The position numbers were made by a program, and so were the translations under genes. Of a stretch of 64,000 bases of DNA, positions 34,347-46,088 are shown piece after piece. Under the pieces are notes generated by a model that was not told the DNA's origin, did no database searches, and saw only the letters and a program-made list of their open reading frames with translations. The first letter of the stretch is position 1. The number at the start of each line of letters is the position of its first letter. This stretch comes from Alnus glutinosa. Taxonomy: Eukaryota; Streptophyta; Magnoliopsida; Fagales; Betulaceae. The stretch is taken from the NCBI RefSeq assembly GCF_958979055.1, contig NC_084888.1:8169501-8233500 (forward strand), given 5' to 3'.

Positions 34347-35721
34347 CAAGGCTGGCCGGGGCCTTAGGCGAATTAGGCAGTCGCCTAAGGCCCCCAATAA
34401 AAAATTATTAATAAATTTTTTTTTTTTTTTTAAAAAAAAAAGACTTTAATTGTCATTAATACACTTTAATAAGGCTCCAAAATATGGTAAAAAACTAAAA
34501 ATAAAATTAATAAGGCCCCAAAATCTGGTAAAAATAAAATTAATAAGGCCTCAATTAAAGCCCCAAAATCTGGTAAAAATAAAATTAATAAGGCCCCAAT
34601 TTAGGAAATATCAATGAAGATGGAGAGTTTCATTAAAAAAAAAAAAATAGAAAAAAGATATAATTAAATAGATTGTCCTGTTCGCCCAAAGTTCATGATG
34701 AAAAAAAAAAAAATTAAATGCGAAGAGTGAAAGAAGATGGAAAGTCTTTTTGAAAGATGGAAAGTCCTGTACGCCCAACGTTCTCTTTTTTTTTTTTTTT
34801 TTTTTTAAGTTCCATCCTGTAAGTCGGATGAAAAAAAAAAATTAAATTAAATTAAATGCTAAGAGTGAAAGAAGATGGGAAGTCTTTTTGAAAAATAGAA
34901 AGTCTCGTACATTGAAGATGGAAAGTCTTGTACGCCCAACTTTCCTTTTTTTTTTTTTTTTTTTTTCAAGTTCTCTATTCAAGTCAATCTTATTCGAAAT
35001 TTGAATTTCTCTCTTCTTCTCCATTTTCTTTCTTTTCCTATAACTTATTATTCAAGTCCTTAAAACCATTCAATATCTACTCAACGATAAAAAAGAAAAT
35101 GGGTTAGTTACAAAAAAAAAATCAATCAATCAATTGCATTAATTTATTTATTTGATTTTAGGAAATATTTTTATACTAATTTGTCTTTCTTTGTGCAGGT
35201 TAAAAGTGTAAGATAATCATACCATAAAGATTAAGGAGAATTCAATCTTTGACAAAGATGATATTGATGGCTTAGATTTATTTTCAGAACTAAAAGTTTT
35301 AACAGAAATTTTACAAATAGAAGAAAGTACTCCAATTGACACATTAAATTATATAAAAAGACTTGATTCTTTTCCTAATGCAAGTATCGCTTATAGAATT
35401 TTATTGACAATACCAGTTACAGTTGCTTCTGCAGAAAGAAGTTTTTCAAAATTGAAATTAATAAAATCCTACCTAAGATTAACAATGTCACAAGAAAGAT
35501 TAAATGGATCAGACATATTATCAATTGAAAAGGAAATGTTAAAAAAAACTTGAATATAAAAACTTAATAAGTAATTTTGCAATCTCAAAAAGCGAGAAGA
35601 ATGTATTTTAAATAAAAATATAATTTTAAATTAAATAATATTTAATTTATATTTAATTTTAAATAAAATGCATCACTTAAACTTTTCGCTTAAGGCCCCC
35701 AAATATATCGGGCCGGCCTTG
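34347..35721 (+). mobile_element. hAT element, internally deleted, with 8-bp TSD
   Basis: Terminal inverted repeats CAAGGCTGGCC (left) and GGCCGGCCTTG (right) carry one mismatch in 11. Further inside are GGCCTTAGGCGA and its complement CGCTTAAGGCC. The target site duplication CTTGATTC is perfect at 34339-34346 and 35722-35729, the 8 bp expected for hAT. The 1375-bp body keeps only the C-terminal end of a transposase. It is inserted in the RNase H region of an antisense LINE. Confidence 0.93.
35205..35570 (+). pseudogene. hAT transposase C-terminal dimerisation domain
   Basis: The frame reads FDKDDIDGLDLFSELKVLTE, then FPNASIAYRILLTIPVTVAS, AERSFSKLKLIKSYLRLTMS and ILSIEKEMLKKT. This is the hAT C-terminal dimerisation signature (AERSFSKLKLIKS.LR..M...RL), of the kind in zinc-finger MYM-type/TTF-type transposases. 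The catalytic part is missing, so it is a deletion derivative. CTTGCTGC-like ends are not needed for the call. Confidence 0.9.
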
Positions 35722-35729
35722 CTTGATTC

Positions 35730-36558
35730 AGTGCACTAACAATAAGCATGGATTCTCCCTCCAGAATAATCTGTTGATAGCCCTTCTCTATCCCCAACTT
35801 CACCGCCCGCCAATCAGCCATCACTTCCGCTGTCGTAGGGTCCACCACGAACGGGACTGGAGCAGACAAACCGGCCAAAAAGCCCCCTTATCATTACGAG
35901 CCACAACCCCCACTCCCACTCCCATGATCTTTGATGAAGAGCTAATGGCCGCATCCCAATTCAATTTGACCCAAGTCAGAGAAGGCTTTAACCATTTTAG
36001 TTCAAGGACCAAAGGGTCCGACTCTCCCATGCTAGTCTTGCTGTTTGTGTCCACAAAATTACACACAACCTCTCGGCCCTGTGTTACAATCTACCGTGGA
36101 TTAGAAAATCCCTACCTAAAAACAACACCATTTCGTCTAAGCCAAATACACCTAGCTACTGAAAGAGCTTCAAGAAGGACATTTGAATCCAATTTGGACA
36201 TAGTTGCTGCACCCAACCCAAACCATCACTCTCCACCAAAGACAGTTTGTGAATCTTCCGATGACTCTCTTGCCAAACATCCACAAACGCCGGACAGTCC
36301 CATAGAACATGCCAAACCGTTTCCACCTGATTTGCATAGATCGGACAGAGAGGATCCTACAAAATCTTCCTCCTGTACAAATTTTCTTTAGTTGGGAGAG
36401 CATTATTGCAAACCTTCCAGAAAAAGTGTTTAAGTACCCCTGTAGCCTGCAGAGACCACAAAGATGACCACACCCCCGACACTTCCTTAGACCTGGAACT
36501 TTCTCCTGTATCTCTAGCCCTCCTTGCTAACTGAAGGTGATAAGCACTCCTTATAGTG
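35730..36558 (-). pseudogene. LINE ORF2: zinc-binding RT region and RNase H (fragment 2)
   Basis: On the minus strand, 36558 to about 36230 gives YTIRSAYHLQLARRARDTGE, VLKHFFWKVCNNALPTKENL and a diverged CPIC...HVLWDCPA segment (zf-RVT). Then RNase H begins: LTWVKLNWDAAISSSSKIMG, VARNDKGAF, and after a frameshift MAGLSAPVPFVVDPTTAEVM and ILEGESMLIVSALNQ. The D of NWDA and the E of AEVM are present; the usual third acidic residue is E in LEGES. The pieces join 41544-42533 across the copia insertion. Confidence 0.88.
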
Positions 36559-36795
36559 TATTGAGATATTTTTATCATATTAGTTTTCGACAGATTTGTT
36601 ATTTAGTTTTTCTTTTTGTTATACAGTTAGTTTTAACTGATATTAGTTGAACAATTAGATTAACTTTAGTATAAATATCTTTCTCTCAGTTGTAATTCAG
36701 TATGTACTTTACTGAGTTTAATAATAATTCCAGAGCTTTCAACTCTTTCTTCTCTCCAAACTTTTCTTCCATATCTCCCTCTATGAAAATCAATA
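36559..36795 (+). repeat. 5' LTR of the copia element (TATA-type termini)
   Basis: TATTGAGATATT at the start, AAAATCAATA at the end. A TATA-like AGTATAAATATC is at about 36670. Its last base is also the first base of the gag ATG. Confidence 0.93.
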
Positions 36796-37964
36796 TGGCA
36801 TCAGAGCAGCCATCCATGGCGTCTGGCTCATTCTCTTTTGCGTTCTCTGATTCTTCCAGTCCTTATTATCTTCATCACGGGGACAGTCCCGGTTCCGTCT
36901 TGGTTTCTCAAGTTCTTCAAGGCGACAACTATCACATTTGGAGCCGTTCCATGATCATGGCTTTAACAGCCAAAAATAAGCTCAAGTTTATTGATGGATC
37001 GATCAAGAAACCATCTGCTGAGCTTGAAGATGAATTTCATGCCTGGAATCGCAGCAATAATATGGTTTTGTCCTGGATTTTGAATTCTGTGTCCAAGGAT
37101 ATTGCCGCCAGTGTAATTTACATCAACTCGGCCGATGATATGTGGAACGATTTGAAGGATCGTTTTTCATAGAAGAATGGCCCTCGAATCTTCCAATTGC
37201 AAAAGGCAATTTCCTCGCATTCACAACAAAACCTTACTGTCAGTGAGTATTTTACCCGACTCAAGGGGCTTTGGGACGAATTGACCAATTATCGGCCAAT
37301 TCCACAGTGTTCCTGTGATAATCCTAAAATTCTGGCTGATCATTCACATCAAGATTACGTTTTTCAGTTCCTCATGGGACTGAATGACAGTTTTGCTCAG
37401 ATCCGTGGGCAGATCCTCCTCATTGATCCATTACCTTCGATCAATAAGGTATTTTCTTTGGTTATTCAAGAGGAAAGGCAGCATGAGATTTCTGTTCATC
37501 CTGTTCAAGTGGAAACTGCTGCACTGATGACTAGAGCTTCATCACAATATCAGAATCCGCAACATCACAATGGCAAATCTTCTTTTCGTAAGGACAGGCC
37601 TTTGTGTACTCATTGTGGTCTGCTCGGCCACACAATGGAAAAATGTTATAAATTGCATGGGTACTCCCCAGGGTACAAGTTCAACAAGAACAAGCCGAAT
37701 ACCATTTCAGCAAATCAAGTCCAAGAAGTTGATCAATCTTTTCAGATTCCTCAGCTTTCTATTTCTCAAGAGCAGATTCAACAACTGCTTTCTCTCCTTA
37801 AACCTTCAACTTCAGTTTCTGAGAATTCTCCTTCAACACTTCAAGTAGGTAGCTCTCAGGATCATTTGTTCTCCAACATGGGAGGTAATGTTTCTAATTC
37901 ACTTCCTTTTTTTTTTTGCTTCCTTCCTTTCGAACATGAAGCAATCCATGGTTCATTCTGCTAA
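36795..37964 (+). pseudogene. Copia gag (with zinc knuckle), one in-frame stop
   Basis: The first ATG after the leader is at 36795 (MASEQPSMASGSFSF), overlapping the LTR end and PBS. The region reads GDNYHIWSRSMIMALTAKNK, VIYINSADDMWNDLKDRFS, a TAG at 37170 where the family has Q, then NGPRIFQLQKAISSHSQ, YFTRLKGLWDELTNYRP and FQFLMGLNDSFAQIRGQIL. A CCHC knuckle CTHCGLLGHTMEKCYKLHG lies near 37605. In a T run near 37910 the frame shifts into pol, so gag and pol were one frame in the progenitor. Confidence 0.92.
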
Positions 37965-39954
37965 TGTTTCTATTTCTTTGGATATGAAACATTCTGTATT
38001 TTCATCATCACATACTTCACCTGCTATTTCATCTGATAAATCTTCTTCTTGGATAATTGACACTGGTGCCACTGATCACATGATCAGTTCCATGTCATTA
38101 TTCACTTCAATTACTGCTACTATTGCTTCTCATGTCAAATTACCAAATGGTAATTATGCCATAGTTACAGATATTGGTACTGTCAAACTCTCTAAGCATC
38201 TTACATTACATGATGTTCTCTATGTTCCTTCCTTCTCTTTCAACTTGATTTCTGTTAGCAAGTTGATTAAATCTCTTAACTATTGTCTAATTTTTCTTGC
38301 CAATTTTTGTTTCATACAGAGTTTGTTGGACTGGATGACGATTGGCGTGGGTAGACGGCAAGGTGGTCTCTTTTACTTGCTGCATAAGCCTCTTTTTCAT
38401 TCTGCACAAGTATATTCTGTTTCAATAAAGGATGTTTCCACTGACCTATGGCATTATAGGTTAGGTCATCTGTCGAATTCTAGGATGAAATTGTTAGTAA
38501 ATTTCATTCCCTCTGTTTCTTGTAATTCTGAATCCATTTGTACAGTTTGTCCCTTAGCAAAACAGCATAGGCTTCCTTTTTCTTCTAGTACTTCTGTATC
38601 TCAGTCTTTGTTTGACATGATCCACTGTGATATATGGGGTCCCTTTGCTGTGAAATCCAATAATAATAGTTTTTTTTTTACCATTGTGGATGATTTCAGC
38701 CGTTTTACATGGGTGTTTTTAATGCATTCCAAGTCTCAAACTCGTTATTTCATTCAGTATTTTTTTCACTTGGTTGAAACTCAGTTTCATACCAAAATCA
38801 AATGTTTGCGTTCGGACAATGGTTTTGAATTTGATATGGTCAATTTTTATATGACTAAAGGTGTTATTCATCACCGAACATGTGTTGAGACTCCTCAACA
38901 AAATGCCATTGTTGAACGTAAACATCAACATCTTTTAAATGTCGCTCGTGCCTTACGTTTTCAATCTCATCTTCCATTGCATTTTTGGGGTGACTGTGTT
39001 CTCACTGCAGTTCACCTTATTAATCGCATTCCAACTCTCCTATTGTCAAATAAATCTCCTTATGAGATATTATTTTCAAAATCTTCTTCTTATTCACATT
39101 TACGGGTTTTTGGATGCTTGTGTTTTGCTTCAACCTTGACTAGAAATCGTCACAAATTTGATCCTAGGGCTACTCCTTGTCTATTTTTAGGTTATCCAGC
39201 TGGTGTCAAAGGTTTCAAGTTGTTGAATTTGAAATCTAAATCAATTTTTGTCTCTCGAAATGTGATCTTTCATGAATCAGTTTTTCCTTATAAATCTGTT
39301 CCTAATTCTGATCCTTTATCTTCTAATCCTTCTGTTTTACCAGTTCCTTTTTCTGAATCTACAGAGTCTAGTTCTCCTCACATTGTACCATCTTTTTCTC
39401 CTCAGTCTACTGATAATGCTCAGCCTATTGATATTGTTTCTTCAGATATTCATCATCTTCCTCCAGATATTGTTTCTGGTCCTATTGATATTCCTTCTAC
39501 AGATATTACCTCTGTTACAAATATTGTTCCTTCTCGAAAGTCTACTCGTGCTAAATGTAGACCAGGTTTTTTGCAAGACTACCATTGCCAACTTGCTACT
39601 CACCCATCCTCTTCATCTTCTTCTAACAAATCAGGTATTCCTTACTCTCTTTCTTCTTGTCTTGCTTATCATAAACTTTCTTCTAAACACAAACACTTTT
39701 GTCTTAGTATTTCTTCACATGTTGAACCCAAATTTTTTCATCAAGCAGTGAAATCTCAGCAATGGATAGATGCTATGCATGCTGAGATTTCTGCTCTTGA
39801 GCTTAACAATACTTGGACAATCGTTGATTTGCCTTCTCATAAGCAGCCTATTGGTTGTAAATGGGTTTATAAACTCAAATATAAAGCTGATGGTTCTATA
39901 GAACGTTACAAGGCTAGGCTTTTGCCAAGGGGTACACCCAATGCGAAGGTCTAG
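37965..39954 (+). pseudogene. Copia pol part 1: protease, integrase, start of RT
   Basis: The open frame covers 37888-39954 (688 codons). The protease motif WIIDTGATDHM is near 38050. The GAG-pre-integrase motif is LWHYRLGHLSNSRM, followed by the integrase HHCC end CTVCPLAKQHRLPF. The integrase core has the DDE residues in DIWGPF, RSDNGFEF and TPQQNAIVERKHQ. Conserved FWGDCVLTAVHLINRIP and a serine/proline-rich linker follow, then the RT start CKWVYKLKYKADGSIERYKA. Near 39935 a one-base deletion shifts the frame (PRGTPNAKV then stop, versus [20 protein letters not shown] in the other frame). Confidence 0.94.
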
Positions 39955-41294
39955 ACTATTATGACACTTTTTCACTGGTGGCTAAACTCACCACTGTCCG
40001 CATTTTACTGGCTGTTGCTGCATCTAAAAATTGGTTTCTTCACCAATTAGATGTAAACAATGCATTTTTGCATGGTGATTTACATGAAGAGGTCTACATG
40101 ACTCTTCCTCCCGGTTTTAATTGTAAAGGGAATTTACTATCTGCTGGTTGTTCTTCAAACAGAGAGTCTTCTAAAGTTTGTAAATTGACTAAGTCCTTAT
40201 ACGGCTTAAAGCAGGCTTCTAGACAGTGGTTCTCAAAATTTTCAATCACTTTGCTCAATTCTGGATTTTCTCAATCCCGTTCTGATTATTCTCTGTTTAC
40301 CCGGGTTCAAGGTTCTTCTTTTGTGGTTTTGCTGGTATATGTTGACAATATTATATTGGCCAATAATGATTCTCAGGCCATTTCTCAGTTGACTGATTTT
40401 TTAGACACTCAGTTTAAATTGAAAGACCTTGGTCCTCTCAAGTGTTTTCTTGGTTTAGAAGTTGCTCGGAATACTCAGGGTATTTCTGTTTCCCAGCGTA
40501 AATATGCCTTGGAGATCATTGATGAATATGGGTTACTTGCCTCCAAGCCTGCAAAATTTCCTATGGAATCCAACTTGAAGTTGTCTCAATCTGATGGTGT
40601 TTTACTTGAGAATCCCTCGGTCTATCGTCGGTTAGTTGGTCGTCTTCTATATTTGACCATAACCCGGCCTGACATTTCTTATGCAGTCCAGAAACTCAGC
40701 CAGTTCATGGCTCATCCTCGTGAAACTCATCTTGATGCAGCCTATAGAGTTTTACGATATCTTAAAAGCTCTCCTGGTCAAGGCCTTTTCTTTTCTGCTG
40801 CATCTGAACTTCATTTAAAGGCCTTTTGTGATTCAGATTGGGCAGGTTGCCCGGATACACGTCGTTCTATCACAAGATTTTGTGTTTTCTTAGGTGATTC
40901 TCTCATTTCTTGGAAATCTAAGAAACAACACACCGTTTCTCGGTCTTCAGCAGAGGCAGAGTACCGGTCCATGGCCTCCACTGCATGTGAAATCATTTGG
41001 CTTCTTGCTTTGCTTAAGGATTTTAAGATTGAGCATCCACAGGCTGCATTGCTTTTTTGTGATAGCAAGGCTGCCCTCCATATTGCAGCAAACCCAGTTT
41101 TTCATGAAAGGACCAAGCACATCGAGCTTGACTGTCATTTTGTACGAGATAAGATTCAAGATGGCATTATACGTACTCTCCACATCAACACTCAGCATCA
41201 GATTGCTGATATCTTCACAAAAGCTTTAGCTTGGGGTCCTTTTCAGCTGCTTAAGTCCAAGATGAATGTCCTTGATCTATTCCCTTCATCTTGA
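39955..41294 (+). pseudogene. Copia pol part 2: reverse transcriptase and RNase H
   Basis: Open from about 39955 to TGA 41292-41294. It reads [39 protein letters not shown], the active-site region [14 protein letters not shown], then [20 protein letters not shown], and RNase [61 protein letters not shown]. The RT box is YVDN rather than YVDD, so a catalytic aspartate is lost. RNase H acidic residues look intact. The polypurine tract follows the stop immediately. Confidence 0.95.
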
Positions 41295-41301
41295 GGGGGG
41301 G

Positions 41302-41538
41302 TATTGAGATATTTTTATCAGATTAGTTTTCGACAGATTTGTTATTTAGTTTTTCTTTTTGTTATACAGTTAGTTTTAACTGATATTAGTTGAACAGTTA
41401 GATTAACTTTAGTATAAATATCTTTCTCTCAGTTGTAATTCAGTATGTACTTTACTGAGTTTAATAATAATTCCAGAGCTTTCAACTCTTTCTTCTCTCC
41501 AAACTTTTCTCGCACATCTCCCTCTCTGAAAATCAATA
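41302..41538 (+). repeat. 3' LTR of the copia element
   Basis: Same length as the 5' LTR, preceded by GAGGGGGGG and followed by the TSD TAGTG. Confidence 0.94.
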
Positions 41539-41543
41539 TAGTG

Positions 41544-42533
41544 AAACTTCCATGTTTTGTCCCATTCCAGATAAAAAAATCAAGCTTTCGTAAAAAACTA
41601 AGGGGCATTCCACAAATTGCTTCGGCCTCCTCCAGAGAGAAAATCATCCGAATAAGAGGGACATCCCACCATCTGGTTTCCCGATTAATTAATGAGCAAA
41701 CTCGAGCATTCGGATTTAGAATGTTCACTGGAGATTGTACCTGGAAATTATGAGAGGATGGCAGCCATTTATCACCCCATATGTGAATACTTTTTCCGTT
41801 CCCCACTCTCCGACGTAATCCCCTTTCATGAACACCCCTGGCTGAATGAATGCTTCTCCAGGCCAGTGAAGGGGCTCGGCCTAATTGAGCAGTCAAAAAG
41901 AACCGTTCGGGAAGTACTTTTCGCGAAGAATTTGAGCCACCAAAGAATTTGGGTCCCTTAACAATCTCCACCCCTGCTTTGCAAATTGCAAGAAGGGCCA
42001 CATTAAACACCTCCAAGTTCCGGAACCACAATCCTCCACTTTTCTTTGACTTGTCCAGTTTTTCCCACCCCACCCAAGCTGTCCGATGGTTGTTATGTTG
42101 ATGACCGCACAAAAAACGATTAATCAAACCATTTAAAGTAGAGCATAATTGTTTAGGCAACAAAAAAATGCTCATACTATAAGTGGGAATAGCTTGAATG
42201 ATCGTCTTAATTAATATCTCCTTTCCCCCTTTTGATAAGAACCGCTCCTTCCAACCATCCAAAATTTTTTGCACTCTACCCTTTATTTTAACAAAAGCCT
42301 TCAACTTACAATGACCAACAAGGGCAAGGAGGCCTAGATATTTTTCATATCCTCTAGTAGCTGGAAATCCCATCACCTATTGGATATGGGCTCTAAAAGC
42401 ACTGCCGGTATTCTTGCCGAAGACGATTGCTGTTTTTGCACAATTTAAACATTGTCCCAACGTTATAGTTTTTTCTAGACCAAAGGCTCCCTACTTTTTG
42501 CATAGGTCATGTAAAAAAGGACACAAACTTTTT
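41544..42533 (-). pseudogene. LINE ORF2: RT C-terminal and connection region (fragment 3)
   Basis: On the minus strand this reads KTAIVFGKNTGSAFRAHI, a stop, MGFPATRGYEKYLGLLALVG, KILDGWKERFLSKGGKEILI, IIQAIPTYSMSIFLLPKQLC, AWVGWEKLDKSKKSGGLWFR and VGNGKSIHIWGDKWLPSSHN. These are the thumb/connection motifs of plant L1-like LINEs after the RT domain. It continues into fragment 2 beyond the copia insertion. The 5' part of the LINE is missing: it ends at the TSD of a younger non-LTR element at 42534. Confidence 0.92.
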
Positions 42534-43177
42534 AACGTCACTTTTACCTCTTTTTTTTTGGAGGGAAAGTGTAATGATTTCATTAATAACACCCAAAGGG
42601 TAACGAAGATACAGATTACAGGGACTCAACATAATACAAGTACCCCATTACAGTTACCCAGAACACAGATTATACCAACAGCTGCTACCAATAAGCCTAA
42701 CCAACAGAAATGTGCCTCTACTTTGAGATATGAACCTCTACTTGCACTATGGAGTCGGTCACAAACTTGTGCTTAAAAGCAATGACCAGGCTAAATCAAA
42801 CCCAAAGCAAACTGTTAAATACAATCTGTCAAAAAGCAAAAAAAAACTCAAAGCAGGAACTGTCGTCGGAGGAACCACCACCGGAGACGGCGCGTGTAAC
42901 ACACGAGCTGCCACAGGACAAACCCCTGCAACATCTTAAAACAAGAAAACCCCCGGGCACCACCAGACACAGCAAAGATACGAAACGTGGCGATCAATCG
43001 CAGCCCAAAGTGTGTAGAACACCCTGGCGCGTGGATACCACGCGCCGATCACCGCTGAGCTTTCCGGCCGTAGAAGGTAGCGTCTGAACCAGAGGACGAC
43101 GATGAGCATGGCAAGGGGGCGCGTGTCGACTAGGGGGCTACGAAACAGCGCAGATCTGGCCTCAAAGAGTGATAAAA

Positions 43178-46088
43178 TGTAATGTCCGGGACATTATTTA
43201 ATAACTAAAGTGTAAATTTGTGTAAATAATTTATTAAACTTAATTAGGTGTATTTAAAATGCAAGATAATATTTTTAAAGACCAAAATTTATAAAATAAT
43301 TTTATTAGGGTTAAATAAAAATAAATTTATTTAATGTGGATAAATAAAACAAAGTGTTTTATTTTTATCTTATGAATTTGTAAATGGTAGTTATGAAAAA
43401 AAAATATAAGTGATATTTTTAGGACCAAAAGAAATAGAAAAGAATAGAAAATAGAAAAAAAAAATAATAGAAAGAAATAGAAAATAAAATTAATATAAAA
43501 TAAATAAAAGATATATATATATGAAGGTGGGGCGACCTGCGCCCCACATTCAAGAAAAGAAAGAAAAGGCCAGATGGCCATTTAAAAAAAAAAAAAGAAC
43601 AAAAAGAACAAGTGTGAGACGCATATGCGCCCCACACCTGCACCATGCAGACCCGAGAGAAACAAAAAAAAATAGGGGAGGGTTTTTCTTCAGTTTTTGA
43701 TATAAAATTCATCATCCACGAAGATCCAACCGTTCAATCTCAAATCCGACTTCGGTAACGTGATTTACGAAGCCCGATCTACATTTTCACCGATCATTTT
43801 GAGGTAAAACACAAAACTCGAGTTCTTGAGATTTTGGATTAAAATCTAAAAATATGGGTTTAATCTAGTGTTTTCTTTAGGTAATGGGTTACTTGGAACT
43901 TGTTTGAGGCTACCCAAACCATGGGTTTTGGTTTGGTGAAATTTTGGGTAAGTTCCTTTAATTCCTAATTTATGGATTAACGTTATTTTAAATATATTAG
44001 TGTTTATGTTAGTGAGATTAATATTTGTTGTGACTAAGTTAGTATTTTATAAATTATAGGTTAATTTTAGAAACCCTAATTTGATGGGTTAAATTAATTT
44101 GGGAGTTTTAAGTGATTAAAATTTAGATAGTTAAATTATGTTAATAGGTTAGTAATTGATGTAAAAAGATTTATAAACATAATATTAGAGTTAATGATAT
44201 TGAGAAAATGTTAGTGAGACATAATTTAGAGATTTGTGAATATAGTTTTAGGGCTAATATTATTATAAAAGTGTTAGTGAAAATAATGTATGGGTTAGTG
44301 AAATTAATTACGGGTTAGCAATTAATGTTATAGGTAAATAATTAAATGATGATTTTAATATCTAACCCTTAGTGAATACTTTGGGTTAGTGTTAATTGAG
44401 TTTAGCTAGTGTTTAGGACTATGGGTAAATATTTGGAAACCCTAGAAATATTATGAGTTTTCCACGGGTTAGCTCTTGAGCAATTTAAGAGTTAATTGTG
44501 AGTCCAATATTAAAAGCTGTCAATAATGTGCAATGTATTGTTTTTACAGTAATGCATTGCATGGTGGTGTCTAGGAGACCTAGTGCTTAATATCCGCGCA
44601 GCCAAGGTGAGTATTCTACTCACTGAGAAGTATTATTTTCTTAAATGATGAATTGCAAAATATATATTGTTTTACAAACCTGAACTAATTGTATGTTGAT
44701 TATGATCTGTTTTGGATGATTTGAGTACTTTTGAGTATATTGAAATTATGATGATGTTTTGAAGTATGAATATGATATGCGAGTTTAGAGTGAGTATAAG
44801 TTGGAGATTTAAGTTATGCAAATTGTTTAAGAAATGACATGTTAAATCGTTTACGTTTTTATAAAGAAAGCATGTGTTAAAGGCATAATTCATGAAATGA
44901 AATGTATATTGTTTTAGAGCATGAGGCATATGCATATGAACGCTAAACGTGCATCGAAGTGAGGTTTACAACTCACGGGAAACTATGCTTGGGGTAACAC
45001 TCATGATGCTTGGATTAATTTCCATGATGCTTGGGGTAAAACCCATGATGCTTGGGGTAACTCCCATGATGCTTGGATTAATTTCCATTATGCTTGGATT
45101 AATTTCCATGATGTGCATTGCATAATCATTTATAGCATGGTTTTGATGAGTATGATGTTTTTATACTATGAGTAGTTTTGCTATACGTATTGGTATGCAT
45201 AAGAGTTTTAATGGAAAGAGCTTTTGTATATTTCTATCGGATAGTTGCATGATTTAAATGCCATTGATTTCTAACGTAAGGATTATGTAAACCTAAGCAA
45301 ACAAACCTTAAAGTATTATCGTAGGTGAGGTCGTACGTAGTTGTTTCTACAACAGAACTTCTACGTATAATCTTAGCTGCCAAGTATGTTCAAATGTTTT
45401 CTATTAGCCGGTGTGTGCTATATCAGTTATGGGGATTTTCAAACAAAAGTTTATAAAATTGGTGGCGGTTATAGTGTACGCATGACTAGAAAAGAAAAGT
45501 TGGTTCTTTGCGAAAACTCAGTGAATAGTATACCTCTGAGGTCTTAGTGTATTTATTTATGCTAAGACGGTGGGCTCATAATTCCATCTGTACGGATGCG
45601 GCAACCCCCACAACCGTGCATACGTTTATGCTTTGGTTGCAGGTTTTGCGGATATAGTTATTGACTCGTCCACCTAGTGTATGGGATGCTATGATTGGAG
45701 CATATCGCGACAGTCATAAGTCACGGACTCATGGGTAATCCGCATTTTGGGTTTTTTATTTATGGCTCGTGTTCTACGTGACGCATGTATTTGTTGAGCC
45801 TATATTTAGTATGTAATTAGTGTAATATGTTTTATAAGCCTTAAATAGATAGACTTGTAAATGGCTCTTGTTGTAATTAACTGTTATGTATTAGATGTAT
45901 TTCCGCTTATGATATGTGTTCCGCTGCACATTGATTATTATATTCCGCTGTTAGATGTAACTCTGATTATCAGGTGTATGTTATGGGGCATGTGTCATAT
46001 GTTGGTTGAGCAACATGTAGTGCCACTGTGAAGATCCGTTTGTATTTTATTTTATTTTTTTAAATAAAAAAAAAAAACGGTCGTCACA
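43178..46088 (+). mobile_element. Solo gypsy LTR (2911 bp) with TSD TAAAA
   Basis: Starts TGTAATGTCCGGGACATT and ends CGGTCGTCACA. TAAAA precedes (43173-43177) and follows (46089-46093). No internal retrotransposon sequence is present, so it arose by recombination between the two LTRs of an element inserted in the non-LTR element. It matches the LTR at 25743 over most of its length, and it defines the family boundaries used for the truncated copies at 3034 and 32664. Confidence 0.93.
44985..45118 (+). repeat. Short tandem repeat in the solo LTR (CATGATGCTTGG units)
   Basis: About six units of ~21 bp alternating CATGATGCTTGGGGTAA and CATGATGCTTGGATTAATTTC. They occupy the position where the LTR at 25743 has its GGTTAGATTCCC minisatellite. 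Confidence 0.85.

Larger units (their letters stand above)
36559..41538 (+). mobile_element. Ty1/copia retrotransposon, full-length but decayed (4980 bp)
   Basis: LTRs at 36559-36795 and 41302-41538 (237 bp each) differ at 6 positions (2.5%). The TSD TAGTG is at 36554-36558 and 41539-41543. The LTRs have TATTGA...TCAATA ends instead of TG...CA. PBS TGGCATCAGAGC is at 36796, and the polypurine tract GAGGGGGGG at 41293-41301. The body carries gag, protease, integrase, RT and RNase H in copia order, with one in-frame stop, two frameshifts and a changed RT active site. It is inserted in the antisense LINE. Confidence 0.96.

Noticed and set aside
39272..39751. Leucine/isoleucine-rich membrane-protein-like frame
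   Set aside because: Alternative frame of the serine/proline linker in copia pol, where T-rich codons read as hydrophobic residues.
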